Shown: positions 1 to 7,929 of the stretch, in pieces
Layout: each line of letters opens with the position of its first letter
How positions within the stretch are numbered: the stretch's first letter is position 1
NCBI RefSeq assembly: GCF_041355105.1
Contig: NZ_JBFUPK010000001.1
Coordinates: forward strand, 868,001 to 932,000
From: Terriglobus sp. RCC_193
GTDB lineage: Bacteria; Acidobacteriota; Terriglobia; Terriglobales; Acidobacteriaceae
Direction of reading: 5' to 3'
DNA length: 64,000 nucleotides
Made by a program: the position numbers and the translations under genes
Notes under the pieces: generated by a model
Database searches by the model: none
What the model was told of the DNA's origin: nothing
The model's input: only the letters and a program-made list of their open reading frames with translations

Positions 1-55
1 CAAGGGGAAACAGTCCCGCTACCGCTGCAAGAACCAAACGTTTTACCTGGGACAT
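1..55 (-). CDS. 5' end of an exported protein (partial)
   Basis: Only the first 18 codons lie inside the window, reading MSQVKRLVLAAVAGLFPL. A basic N-terminus followed by an Ala/Leu/Val-rich stretch resembles the beginning of a signal peptide or membrane anchor. A purine-rich ribosome-binding site (AGAAGGAG) sits just upstream of the ATG at 55. The gene lies downstream of yebC on the same strand, about 76 bp away, but a hairpin between them may separate transcription. The family cannot be named from 18 residues. Confidence 0.55.
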   Translation of the reverse strand, partial: MSQVKRLVLAAVAGLFPL

Positions 56-84
56 TCCACTCCTTCTTCCGGTGACAGAGCAAA

Positions 85-103
85 GCCGCCGGTATACGGC
101 GGC
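85..103 (-). terminator. Hairpin downstream of yebC
   Basis: GCCGCCG (85-91) pairs perfectly with CGGCGGC (97-103) around a 5-nt loop. On the minus strand it is followed by a short T-containing tract (TTTGCT), 28 bp after the yebC stop codon. It looks like an intrinsic terminator with a weak U tract. Confidence 0.5.
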
Positions 104-131
104 CGTTTGCCCTCTGTGTTTTTCAAGCGAT

Positions 132-872
132 TTACGCGGTGACCGCAGCTTCATCCATGTCGAAGTTGCTGTAGACGTTCTGTGAATCGTCCAGATCTTC
201 CAGCACCTCCAGCAGACGCATCATGGCGTTTGCCTGAGAGCCTTCCAGCTTCTGGTAGGTACTGGGAATCATGGTGACTTCAGCGTGTTCGGGCTTGAAA
301 CCAGCCTTTTCGATGGCTTCCTTCACCGTAACGAAGTCCTTGGGCGTGGTGTAAATTTCCCAGTTCTCGCCTTCATCGTTCAGGTCGTCTGCACCTGCTT
401 CCAGAACCACTTCCGTCAACTTCTCTTCGTCTGCACCATCCTTGGCAATGACGATGATGCCCTTCTTCGAGAACATGTAGCCAACCGAGCCGGTTTCACC
501 CAGGTTGCCACCGTTCTTGCTGAAGGCATGGCGGATTTCGCTGACGGCGCGATTGCGGTTGTCGGTGAGCACCTCCACGATGACAGCAACGCCGCCAGGG
601 CCGTAGCCTTCGAAGGTGATCTCCTCGTAGGTGAGGCCTTCAATTTCGCCCGTGCCGCGCTGGGTGGCGCGCTTGATGTTGTCGGCCGGCATGTTCTCAG
701 CCTTGGCTGCCAGGATGGCAGTACGCAGACGCGGATTGCCGTCGGGATCGCCGCCGCCCTGCTTTGCTGCTACCGTGATTTCCTTGATCAGACGGGTGAA
801 GACCTTGCCACGCTTGGCGTCGGCTGCGCCCTTCTTATGCTTGATGGTTGCCCATTTTGAGTGGCCTGACAT
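132..872 (-). CDS. yebC: YebC/PmpR family regulator / translation factor
   Basis: A 246-residue cytoplasmic protein that starts with the family signature [14 protein letters not shown] and carries the conserved three-domain YebC layout at normal length (about 240-250). YebC-type proteins were long described as DNA-binding transcriptional regulators (PmpR). More recent work links family members to the ribosome and to relief of stalling at proline-rich stretches. Seen here: the N-terminal basic helical region, the [19 protein letters not shown] segment near residues 103-121, and the acidic C-terminal half. In many bacteria yebC sits beside ruvC; that partner is not visible here. The start is fixed by the signature. 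The family call is firm, but which role dominates in this organism cannot be read from sequence. Confidence 0.95.
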   Translation of the reverse strand: MSGHSKWATIKHKKGAADAKRGKVFTRLIKEITVAAKQGGGDPDGNPRLRTAILAAKAENMPADNIKRATQRGTGEIEGLTYEEITFEGYGPGGVAVIVEVLTDNRNRAVSEIRHAFSKNGGNLGETGSVGYMFSKKGIIVIAKDGADEEKLTEVVLEAGADDLNDEGENWEIYTTPKDFVTVKEAIEKAGFKPEHAEVTMIPSTYQKLEGSQANAMMRLLEVLEDLDDSQNVYSNFDMDEAAVTA

Positions 873-956
873 GGAACAAAACCCTACTCTTTCCTATGAT
901 TCAACGCGCTCCGCCAGAAGTGGAGCGCAACAGGGAAAGTATAGCAAGCCGCACAG

Positions 957-1475
957 TTATTGCACCTGTGCAGGTATATCCACAGGAGCTTCCTTCGCAG
1001 CGGCCAGTATGGGGCGCAAATCGAGGGGACGCGTGATCATGCGGATGTTGCCGTCGGCATCCAGCGGCCACTCTTCTTTGGGCCGATCCCAATAGAGTTC
1101 CACTCCGTTGCTGTCAGGATCAGCGAGATAGATGGCTTCGCTGACGCCGTGGTCGGAGGCTCCGTGAATGGTGATGCCTGCGTTCAAGAGACGCTGTAGA
1201 GCTTTGCCCAGTTCCGCACGCGTGGGATACAGAATGGCGAGGTGATACAGGCCGGTGGTGCCTGCCGCAGGTGGTTGTCCTCCCTGACTTTCCCATGTGT
1301 TCAGGCCAATGTGATGGTGGTATCCGCCAGCAGAGACAAACGCGGCGCTGCTGCCGAAACGCTGCACGATTTCGAAGCCAAGTACCTCGTGATAGAACCA
1401 CAGGGCGCGATCCAGATCCGCCACCTTCAGGTGAACATGACCAATGCGCACGCCGGGATGAATTGCGTCACTCAT
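957..1475 (-). CDS. VOC-fold (glyoxalase/extradiol dioxygenase-like) protein
   Basis: A 172-residue protein with one recognisable vicinal-oxygen-chelate module over residues 9-130. Candidate metal ligands are visible: His13/His15 in IGHVHLKVADL, the HHH cluster near residue 54, and the Glu in NGVELYWDRP near residue 128. The VELYWDRP ending resembles CatE-type catechol 2,3-dioxygenases. The C-terminal tail (PLDLRPILAAAK) is common in small VOC proteins of soil bacteria. A dioxygenase or glyoxalase-like activity on an unknown substrate is plausible. The gene stands alone between yebC and a divergent gene, so context does not suggest a pathway. Confidence 0.85.
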   Translation of the reverse strand: MSDAIHPGVRIGHVHLKVADLDRALWFYHEVLGFEIVQRFGSSAAFVSAGGYHHHIGLNTWESQGGQPPAAGTTGLYHLAILYPTRAELGKALQRLLNAGITIHGASDHGVSEAIYLADPDSNGVELYWDRPKEEWPLDADGNIRMITRPLDLRPILAAAKEAPVDIPAQVQ

Positions 1476-1601
1476 GTGCCTTTAGATGATTTGACGTCGA
1501 AATGGATGCGGGTTGTGCGTTCTGGCGTTATAACGGTGCATCTAAGTTAGTCAGATAGTTTGGTCAGGTATTGCTGCTACATCTTGCATGGGGTTTCTGC
1601 T

Positions 1602-2534
1602 TTGAAGCGCATTTCCATAGTTGTTCTGTTGCTGATACTCCTCGTTGGAGGTGCGTGGTATGCGTACGTCGCCTTCTCCGTGGACGACGACACGCCGGAT
1701 ACTCCGCTGGCACAGATTCCACTCACGTTTGACGACCAGGTGGCCATGGCAAACCTTGCCTGCGGAGGCCATGCCAGCGTGGATGCGAAAAAAGTGATCG
1801 TATGCAGGACGTGTCCTCCGGGATCTGATTTTGCAGGGGAGAGCAGTGGGCCGGATGAAGGATGGAGCAACGGCGGCGTGCTGACCGGGAGTTTTACGGC
1901 ACCCGGTATGCAGGAAGCGCTGATGCGGGCTTCAGGATGCGAATCACACGCGAATAACATGGGCGGCGATTTTCTCTTTCGCAGGAACGGAAGCAAGTGG
2001 TCGCTGATTCGTTATGCGAAGTCCGCCATTGCGGATGACAAATGCCTGAAGGCGCTGTGGGGAGAGGGCAGGGATGCCGTGATCTGTGAGAGCGCCGATA
2101 TCCATCAGGGGATTGCCAGCAGTGGTGTGCAGTTGATGACGTTCGACGCAGCACCGCCATCGCCGCCTAAAGACAAGGAAATCTACCGGAAAGTGAACTT
2201 TGTCGTTACAGAGGATGGCAGCGGGAACTGCGGTTTTCCCATGGGGAATCCGCAGCAGACAATGCAATTCGACAAAGTGGATCGTGCGTACCTGGTGCCT
2301 ACCAATACAAGCCGGCCGAACGTGATCGTGAAGGTAACGCTGGCACGCGCAAAAGCTGGCAAACGGGGCGTGGCGACTTGTCCTGCCGCGCAACCGCAGA
2401 GCTATACCGTGACATGGAAAAACCTCGGCGACCATTTTGAGGCCGCCGAGGGGTATGTTGGATTGGCTGCGCGAGCCGAAGATCCTTGTTGCGATCTGAT
2501 GGTGGCGTCGCGCGTGGAACCGATCCGCTACTAA
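1602..2534 (+). CDS. Hypothetical membrane-anchored or secreted protein
   Basis: I do not recognise the family. From the TTG at 1602 the product is about 310 residues and begins LKRISIVVLLLILLVGG, a single N-terminal membrane anchor or uncleaved signal. The remainder looks extracytoplasmic and Cys-rich (CRTC near residue 69, CESH, CGF, and CC close to the C-terminus), so disulfides are likely. An upstream in-frame TTG (1560) would add 14 residues ahead of the hydrophobic segment; 1602 is preferred because it places the anchor at the N-terminus. The gene converges on lysA, and the two stop codons overlap at 2531-2534. Function unknown. Confidence 0.7.
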   Translation: MKRISIVVLLLILLVGGAWYAYVAFSVDDDTPDTPLAQIPLTFDDQVAMANLACGGHASVDAKKVIVCRTCPPGSDFAGESSGPDEGWSNGGVLTGSFTAPGMQEALMRASGCESHANNMGGDFLFRRNGSKWSLIRYAKSAIADDKCLKALWGEGRDAVICESADIHQGIASSGVQLMTFDAAPPSPPKDKEIYRKVNFVVTEDGSGNCGFPMGNPQQTMQFDKVDRAYLVPTNTSRPNVIVKVTLARAKAGKRGVATCPAAQPQSYTVTWKNLGDHFEAAEGYVGLAARAEDPCCDLMVASRVEPIRY

Positions 2535-3799
2535 AAAATCTCTGGTGCGAACAGCTCGTCGTAGGTTTCGCGACGGCGGATCAGGCGTGCGTTGCCGTCT
2601 TCGATCAGCACCTCTGCCGGACGGACCCGCGTGTTGTAGTTGGAGCTTAATGAGAGGCCGTAAGCTCCGGCATCGAGGATGGCGATGAGGTCGCCCTGTT
2701 CTGTCTGTTGCAGGGCGCGCGAACGGGCAAAGAAGTCGCCGCTTTCGCATACCGGGCCTACGATGTCCGCTTCTTCGGTTGCCGCAGCTTCGTTGCGAAC
2801 GACAGGCACAATCTCGTGGTGTGCCTGGTAGAGCGCTGGACGAATCAGGTCGTTCATTGCGGCGTCGACAATGGTGAATTTCTTGTCGCCGTTGGCCTTG
2901 CGATATAGCACACGTGTTATCAGTGCGCCTGCCTGACCGACGAGGAAGCGTCCCGGTTCCAGCAACAGATGCACGTCCATGCTGCCGAGTGCGGACTGCA
3001 GCGCCGCAGCATACTTCTGCACCTGCTGAGCCGCATCGAAGGTCTTGTCGCCGTACTCAATGCCGAGGCCGCCACCCGCGTCGACGTTGCGGATATTGTG
3101 GCCGTCTGCGCGAAGTTCACGGACGAGGTTCAGTGTCTTCTCAAGGGCTTCCGCGAATGGTTCCACTTGGCGAATCTGCGAACCGATATGGACGCTGACG
3201 CCTGTGGCTTCAATGGAAGGGAACTGCGCTGCGCGGGTATACACGGCACGGGCCAGTTGAATGCCGATGCCAAACTTGTGTGCACTGAGGCCGGTAGAGA
3301 TGTAGGGATGTGTCTCTGCGGAAACATCGGGGTTCACGCGCAGAGCGATGCGTGCTTTTTTCCCCAGGGCAGCGGCACGTGATGCCAGCAACTCGAGTTC
3401 CGGTTCGCTTTCCACATTGAACTGCAGGATGTCTGCGGCGAGTGCGGCGTCCATCTCTTCAGCGATTTTTCCTACGCCAGAGAAGACGACACGCGATGCG
3501 ACTTCCGGTCCGCCTGCCTTAAGTACGCGGGCAAGTTCACCACCGCTGACAATGTCAAAGCCGCATCCCTGCGCAGCAAGCATCTTGAGAATGGCAAGTG
3601 AGGAGTTCGCTTTCACCGCATAGCAAACGGTATGCGGTGTACCAGCGAAGGAGCTTTGAAACAGTCCGGCGCGGTCGGAGATCTGTTTTGCGGAATACAC
3701 ATACAACGGCGTGCCAAAGGTGTCGGCCAGCCCTGCTACATCAACGCCATCACATACGAGTCTCTGCCCGGAGTAGGCAAACGGTCTTCCCTGATCCAT
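2531..3799 (-). CDS. lysA: Diaminopimelate decarboxylase
   Basis: A 422-residue PLP enzyme catalysing the last step of lysine biosynthesis: meso-diaminopimelate to L-lysine plus CO2, in the cytoplasm. The N-terminal alanine-racemase-like barrel carries the PLP lysine in YAVKANSS (Lys63), an HIGSQI element and a GGGLGIEYG phosphate-binding loop. The C-terminal half has EPGRFLVGQAG and the CESGD motif whose Cys completes the active site across the dimer. Length matches the family. It lies 28 bp downstream of a PspC-like gene on the same strand, so the two may be co-transcribed. Confidence 0.96.
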   Translation of the reverse strand: MDQGRPFAYSGQRLVCDGVDVAGLADTFGTPLYVYSAKQISDRAGLFQSSFAGTPHTVCYAVKANSSLAILKMLAAQGCGFDIVSGGELARVLKAGGPEVASRVVFSGVGKIAEEMDAALAADILQFNVESEPELELLASRAAALGKKARIALRVNPDVSAETHPYISTGLSAHKFGIGIQLARAVYTRAAQFPSIEATGVSVHIGSQIRQVEPFAEALEKTLNLVRELRADGHNIRNVDAGGGLGIEYGDKTFDAAQQVQKYAAALQSALGSMDVHLLLEPGRFLVGQAGALITRVLYRKANGDKKFTIVDAAMNDLIRPALYQAHHEIVPVVRNEAAATEEADIVGPVCESGDFFARSRALQQTEQGDLIAILDAGAYGLSLSSNYNTRVRPAEVLIEDGNARLIRRRETYDELFAPEIF

Positions 3800-3827
3800 A
3801 GCTTCCAGAGTAACCGCTTGCAGCCTC

Positions 3828-4145
3828 TTACGAGGTTGCAGGCGGTTCTGCAGGAGGTGTGGGGGGTGTGTTTCCCGGATAAGGCTGTGTGTACTGCGGC
3901 GGGTAATTCGCCGGTGGGGGCGGAGGCGGATATTGGCCGGGATACGGATAGCTCATGCCAAGCGGTTCTTCTGGAATGACAATCCAGCACACGACATATG
4001 CCAGAAGGCCACCGCCACCGAAGAGCACCAACAACACAAGGATCAGTCGAACGGTGGTGGGGTCCCATCCATAGGAACGGGCAAATGCAGCACAGACACC
4101 AGCAACCTTGCGGTCATAACGAGGACGAATCAAAGGACCGTACAT
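3828..4145 (-). CDS. PspC-domain small membrane protein
   Basis: A 105-residue protein with the PspC signature. A basic, Tyr-containing N-terminus (RPRYDRKVAGVCAAFARSYG) is followed by a long hydrophobic segment with a Gly cluster (LVLLVLFGGGGLLAYVVCW, about residues 35-53) and a Pro/Tyr-rich cytoplasmic or periplasmic tail. PspC proteins take part in envelope stress responses in proteobacteria, but many standalone PspC-domain proteins, as here with no other psp gene nearby, have no assigned role. The Pro-rich tail (about 45 residues of P/Y/T/Q) is low complexity. Confidence 0.88.
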   Translation of the reverse strand: MYGPLIRPRYDRKVAGVCAAFARSYGWDPTTVRLILVLLVLFGGGGLLAYVVCWIVIPEEPLGMSYPYPGQYPPPPPPANYPPQYTQPYPGNTPPTPPAEPPATS

Positions 4146-4256
4146 GACGAAAACCCTCCCTTATGCGGCGTGTGGCTATTCTGCCACTAAGTGAGCCGTT
4201 GGGGAAGATTACGCAACAGATAGGTCTCTGGTTCCGTAACGTTTGCGCGCGAAACG

Positions 4257-5534
4257 CTAACCGCCACTGTAGGGCGACTTCATATATTTGCGCGCTGCAT
4301 CTGCCTGTGTTTGATCGCCGCCGGGAGCGGCAGCTTTCTGATACTGGGCCACAGCTTCATCGCGGCGGCCAAGTTTATCCAGCATCATGCCCGCGTTCAG
4401 GTTGGCGCGTTTGCGCATCCAGTCGCTGCAGTTGGGTTGATTCGCAGCGTTGAGATAGCTGGTGGCTGCATCCTGCACCTGGCCTTGTCCACGCTGCGTT
4501 TCCGCAAGGCCGAACCATGCAAGCTGCAGCCTTGGCTCAATGAAGTAACCCGGCTTTTCTGCGTCAGCAAGAACAGTTTTGTAGATGGCGATGGCTTGTG
4601 GGCCGTGGCCGGCATCCTTCATCAGGTTGGCTTCTTCCAGGCGGAAGAGGAAGTCATGTGGGTACTTTTGAGCCAGCTTCTGCGATACGGCGGAGGCCTC
4701 GTTGTATCGCTGATCGTGGCGCAAAAAGAGCGACAATGCCGTCTGCGATTCCACGCTGGTGACGGTGCCGTGCGCAGCGGATTCACGCAGCAGGTTAAGC
4801 CCCTCTTCCTTATTGCCACCAATGCCCGCAATGCCCACCAGAATGCGCACAAAGCGCGGCAGGCTGGCTACCGCGAATTTCTGAATACCGACGGCCATTT
4901 TCGCGTCGGCATAGTTCGGATCAAAACGGAGAACCTGTTCACTGTCATTACGCGCAGAGAGCCCCTGACGAGCTGCGCCGGTAAAGCTATGATCGGCAAG
5001 TGTCATCCACGCCGCGTGCATGCCTTTGGCATAACCCCGCGCAAAATAGGCGTCTTTGTCGTTGGGATTCGCTTTAATGCGTGCGTCGGCAAGGCTGATG
5101 GCGCGGTCTGTTAGATCATCGATGTGTTTGCGGGTGCTCTCCGGTATATCTGACTTGTGACCGGAGCTGAGGAAGTGCTCGCGCGCGTAATAGGTGGTAT
5201 CGAGCAGATCCTGCCGATAAAGTTCGCGGAAGATGGTATCCATCAGGATATAGCCTGCGGCCATGGGATCCTGTGGATGTTCACGCTGGACGGCCTCGAA
5301 GCGCTGCATGGCACCTTCGTAATCCAGGATGTAGAAATGCTGAAATCCATCGCGTACCGTGGGGTCGTTGTTCAGGGGATACGTGTTCTGCGCGGTTGCG
5401 GCGCCAAGTAGCACGAGGGAACCCAATGCCGTAGCCAGGAACTTCGTTCGGATCGTCACAGAGAGGTAGACGCAGATTGGATGCTTCCGGCTGCGTGCGA
5501 TCTCTAATGATTGACGGGTCTCTTGCGACGGCAT
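4257..5534 (-). CDS. Exported TPR-repeat protein
   Basis: About 425 residues from the ATG at 5534. An unusually long N-terminal leader precedes a hydrophobic signal core and an AxA-type site (LATALGSLVLLGAATAQ), then several tetratricopeptide-like helical pairs spanning most of the mature protein; the C-terminal pair, RDEAVAQYQKAAAPGG, is the clearest. The frame stays open upstream to 5990, but that stretch is antisense to another gene, so 5534 was chosen: it has an AAAGGTG site about 10 nt upstream. A GTG at 5459 directly before the signal peptide is an alternative without a visible site. Likely a periplasmic scaffold; function unknown. Confidence 0.8.
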   Translation of the reverse strand: MPSQETRQSLEIARSRKHPICVYLSVTIRTKFLATALGSLVLLGAATAQNTYPLNNDPTVRDGFQHFYILDYEGAMQRFEAVQREHPQDPMAAGYILMDTIFRELYRQDLLDTTYYAREHFLSSGHKSDIPESTRKHIDDLTDRAISLADARIKANPNDKDAYFARGYAKGMHAAWMTLADHSFTGAARQGLSARNDSEQVLRFDPNYADAKMAVGIQKFAVASLPRFVRILVGIAGIGGNKEEGLNLLRESAAHGTVTSVESQTALSLFLRHDQRYNEASAVSQKLAQKYPHDFLFRLEEANLMKDAGHGPQAIAIYKTVLADAEKPGYFIEPRLQLAWFGLAETQRGQGQVQDAATSYLNAANQPNCSDWMRKRANLNAGMMLDKLGRRDEAVAQYQKAAAPGGDQTQADAARKYMKSPYSGG

Positions 5535-5567
5535 ATTTTTATTCGCACCTTTGGGAGATATTGAAAA

Positions 5568-6044
5568 ATGACACGCGGTGAACTTCTCCACCTGCTGATC
5601 GGACAGGGACGAATCCAGGGATTCGAGTTCCGCCGGTGGTTTGTGCAGAATACCGGAGAGACGTGGAGTGGTTATCCCGAAGCCCTTCAATGGCTGACAA
5701 AAGGCAAACGTTCGCACATGCTTTTGTTCTCTCACGAGTTCGCCAAGCACTTCTTCCAGAGCGGGAGACGTATCCAATACGTGGTGGAACCGCAGACTTT
5801 TGAGCGGGTCACGGCCGACGGACGCAGTCTCACGGTGAATCGCAAGGCGCACCTGCGCCATTCCAGCAGGGACGATGTGTGGCGCTTCCATTTGCGCGAG
5901 ATGGCGGCCCGGGCAGAGCCACTGCATTACATCCGGCGATTTCTGATTACAGAAGAAACCATCGCAGCGGTATCGCGGCCTCCCGTTCAAGCTTCCGACG
6001 AAGATAATTACGACAACGAGAACCTGATCCGCGACATCGCATGA
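5568..6044 (+). CDS. Hypothetical protein, 158 aa
   Basis: I do not recognise this soluble, basic, Trp/His/Arg-rich protein. It has no signal peptide or membrane segment. The start ATG has a good GGGAGA ribosome-binding site 8-10 nt upstream. Its start lies only 33 bp from the start of the divergent TPR gene, so the two share a very short control region. The last 20 or so residues are acidic and Asn-rich (DEDNYDNENLIRD). It converges on another TPR gene, with 16 bp between stop codons. Acceptance as a gene rests on length, start signal and spacing. Confidence 0.7.
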   Translation: MTRGELLHLLIGQGRIQGFEFRRWFVQNTGETWSGYPEALQWLTKGKRSHMLLFSHEFAKHFFQSGRRIQYVVEPQTFERVTADGRSLTVNRKAHLRHSSRDDVWRFHLREMAARAEPLHYIRRFLITEETIAAVSRPPVQASDEDNYDNENLIRDIA

Positions 6045-6060
6045 AGCGGGTCTGCAGCAG

Positions 6061-6855
6061 CTATTTGGCAGAGATGCCCAGTTCGGTCAGCGCATGTCGC
6101 GATGCTTTATCGTGGTCCCCACCGGGGTCCAGCTTCAGGCATTCCTGATAGTTGGCCACGGCTTCCTCGCGATGCTTGAGCTTTGAGGCGGCTTCGGCCA
6201 GGTAGAAGCGCGCGTCGGGATCTTCGGGATCGTAACTGACGGCGTCCTTGAAACGCAGATACGCTCCCTGCGTGTTGCCGGTGTCCATGTAATATTTGCC
6301 AACCTTCAAGTCGTCTGGGACGCGCGTCTTGTCCAGCTTTTCGCGAATGATTTCGATGTTGTCCTTTGCACCGTAGTTCTTCAGGGGAGCCGATTTTACT
6401 GGTGCATTGGGCGCTTCGGTGGTCGGCGCTACATCGCTGTCGTCATCTGCCGAACTGGAACTACTGCTGCTGGAACCGGAGCTTGAACTGGAACCTGCCG
6501 CGTCATCGCCGCGCGGAATGCGCATAGGCTTTTCCGACTCGGCGGGAGGGTCGGGGACGGGGTCGGTGGGCATCTGCGGCAAGCCATTCTGCTTTGGTGC
6601 CTGAGCAGGCGGCGCGGCGGGTGTTCCGTCAGCATTATCGCCGTGTTTGGAATCTTCCGTCGGAAAAGGGAACTGGTCGGGCATCGACTGTGACTGGCCG
6701 GACGTGTCCGATGAAGACTGGGCGTTATTGCAGGCGGTGTCTTTTGGCTTGCACTTCTTCGCAGGTTTTGTGTCTTGCTGCGCGACGGCCATGCTGCAGC
6801 AGAGCATTGCGGCGGCAAGCGGAAGAAAACGGCGGATGGAGGCGCAGCGGAACAT
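6061..6855 (-). CDS. Exported Ser/Pro-rich TPR protein
   Basis: A 264-residue protein. A signal peptide (basic start, LPLAAAMLCCSMAVAQQ) is followed by a long low-complexity linker rich in Pro, Ser, Gln and Asp (about residues 28-160, including a run alternating Ser and Gly near 120-135). Two or three TPR units fill the C-terminal third (KVGKYYMDTGNTQGAYLRFKD, then DARFYLAEAASKLKHREEAV). This layout, a disordered spacer carrying a small TPR module, suggests a periplasmic or envelope-tethered adaptor. It has no close operon partner. Confidence 0.82.
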   Translation of the reverse strand: MFRCASIRRFLPLAAAMLCCSMAVAQQDTKPAKKCKPKDTACNNAQSSSDTSGQSQSMPDQFPFPTEDSKHGDNADGTPAAPPAQAPKQNGLPQMPTDPVPDPPAESEKPMRIPRGDDAAGSSSSSGSSSSSSSSADDDSDVAPTTEAPNAPVKSAPLKNYGAKDNIEIIREKLDKTRVPDDLKVGKYYMDTGNTQGAYLRFKDAVSYDPEDPDARFYLAEAASKLKHREEAVANYQECLKLDPGGDHDKASRHALTELGISAK

Positions 6856-6935
6856 AGTCTGTCACCAGCTTAGACGCAGGCGGTGCGGAAGTGCATCTGT
6901 ATCCGCACCGGCAATTGCCGTATACTCGCGCAACA

Positions 6936-7406
6936 ATGTTCCCACGGTTGATCCTTCGTTCCTCGCCGGTCCACGGCTGCGGCTGTTACACCCTTGACCC
7001 CATTCGCAGCGGCGCCCACGTGGCGGAATACGACGGCCCTCGTATGACCAAGGCCGAGGCCGACGAACGCTATGCTGACCGCGACATCACTTATCTCTTC
7101 GGCGTGCAGGACCGCGATACGGTCATCGACGGCTTCGGTACGGCCATGTTCATCAACCACTGCTGCGAGCCGAACTGCCAGACAGAAGAGGATGAAGAGG
7201 GACGCGTTTACATCCTGGCGCTGCGGAACATCGCCGCCGGTGAGGAACTGACCTACGAGTACCACCTCTACGATTCCGACGAAGACGACCAGCCCTGCTA
7301 CTGCAACACGGACGCCTGCCGGGGAACCATGTTCAGCGAGGCCGAAGTCCGTCGGCGGAAGAAGCTGGGACTGCCCATGACACTGAAGAAGAAATCACGC
7401 AAATAG
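6936..7406 (+). CDS. SET-domain protein (protein lysine methyltransferase-like)
   Basis: A 156-residue protein from the ATG at 6936 (upstream in-frame starts would add a non-homologous leader). It is essentially one SET domain. The N-terminal RSSPVHGCGCYT corresponds to the usual S-x-H/I-G-x-G entry. The knot motif appears as INHCCEPNCQ near residues 71-80, followed by the catalytic-Tyr region EELTYEYHL, and then a post-SET-like cysteine group (CYCNTDACRG). SET domains transfer methyl groups from S-adenosylmethionine to protein lysines. The target in bacteria is usually unknown. A TATACT hexamer at 6921-6926 lies so close to the ATG that the transcript could be nearly leaderless (inference). 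Confidence 0.88.
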   Translation: MFPRLILRSSPVHGCGCYTLDPIRSGAHVAEYDGPRMTKAEADERYADRDITYLFGVQDRDTVIDGFGTAMFINHCCEPNCQTEEDEEGRVYILALRNIAAGEELTYEYHLYDSDEDDQPCYCNTDACRGTMFSEAEVRRRKKLGLPMTLKKKSRK

Positions 7407-7438
7407 CCCCATTTGTTATTCTCGCAAAGAGGGATGCC

Positions 7439-7678
7439 ATGAAATTCCACGTGAAAATTGAGCAGGATGAAGATGGCTTTTTTCTTGCTTCGGTTCCAGC
7501 GTTGCCAGGTTGTTACTCAGATGGCAAAACTGAAGAAGAGGCCCATAGAAACATCCAGGAGGCAATGGAGCTTTGGCTGGAGGCCGAAGATGCTAAGGCT
7601 GTAGCCGCTTTACCGGAGGCAGAGCGAAAGATTCTGGTCGAGATCGCTCCTAGACTTCTGGAAGCAGAAGCCGCCTGA
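7439..7678 (+). CDS. hicB: HicB-family antitoxin
   Basis: A 79-residue protein with the partial RNase-H-like HicB fold: MKFHVKIEQDEDGFFLASVP, then LPGCYSDGKTEEEAHRNIQEA, the classic UPF0150 signature. HicB binds and blocks HicA and usually represses the operon. This one stops after the fold plus a short acidic helix (PEAERKILVEIAPRLLE) and has no obvious ribbon-helix-helix or helix-turn-helix DNA-binding domain. Autoregulation may therefore be weak or depend on the complex (inference). The stop overlaps the hicA start by one base (TGATG). The order hicB-hicA is the reverse of the E. coli locus. Confidence 0.9.
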   Translation: MKFHVKIEQDEDGFFLASVPALPGCYSDGKTEEEAHRNIQEAMELWLEAEDAKAVAALPEAERKILVEIAPRLLEAEAA

Positions 7679-7896
7679 TGGGGACGTTGGCGAATATTTC
7701 CACCGATGAAGCCATAAAGGTTTTCAAAAAGCTCGGATGGGATTTTGATCGCAAAAGAGGAAGCCATATCGTCCTTGTAAAGAGTGGTGCGAAGAATTTG
7801 GTCCTTCCGGAACGTAAGGAAATGAGGCCAGGAACACTCCGGGGTCTTATCCGCGATGCTGAGATCACCGTCGATGAGTTTCTGGCCCTCCACTAA
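7678..7896 (+). CDS. hicA: HicA-family mRNA interferase toxin
   Basis: A 72-residue protein with the double-stranded-RNA-binding-like HicA fold. It carries the catalytic histidine in the family GSH motif (RKRGSHIVL, His30), preceded by a lysine-rich helix and followed by the LRGLIRDAEITVDEFL helix. HicA toxins cleave mRNA and tmRNA without needing the ribosome. All recognisable key residues are present, so the toxin looks intact. It is translationally coupled to hicB and lies 33 bp upstream of dnaX on the same strand, so read-through into dnaX is possible. Confidence 0.92.
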   Translation: MGTLANISTDEAIKVFKKLGWDFDRKRGSHIVLVKSGAKNLVLPERKEMRPGTLRGLIRDAEITVDEFLALH

Positions 7897-7929
7897 ATCC
7901 ACCGCCTGACCCGATACACTAAGCCTGAC

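Noticed and set aside
5535-5990. Upstream extension of the exported TPR gene to 5990
   Set aside because: It would be antisense to the 158-residue gene, would bury the signal peptide inside the protein, and the ATG at 5534 has a usable ribosome-binding site.
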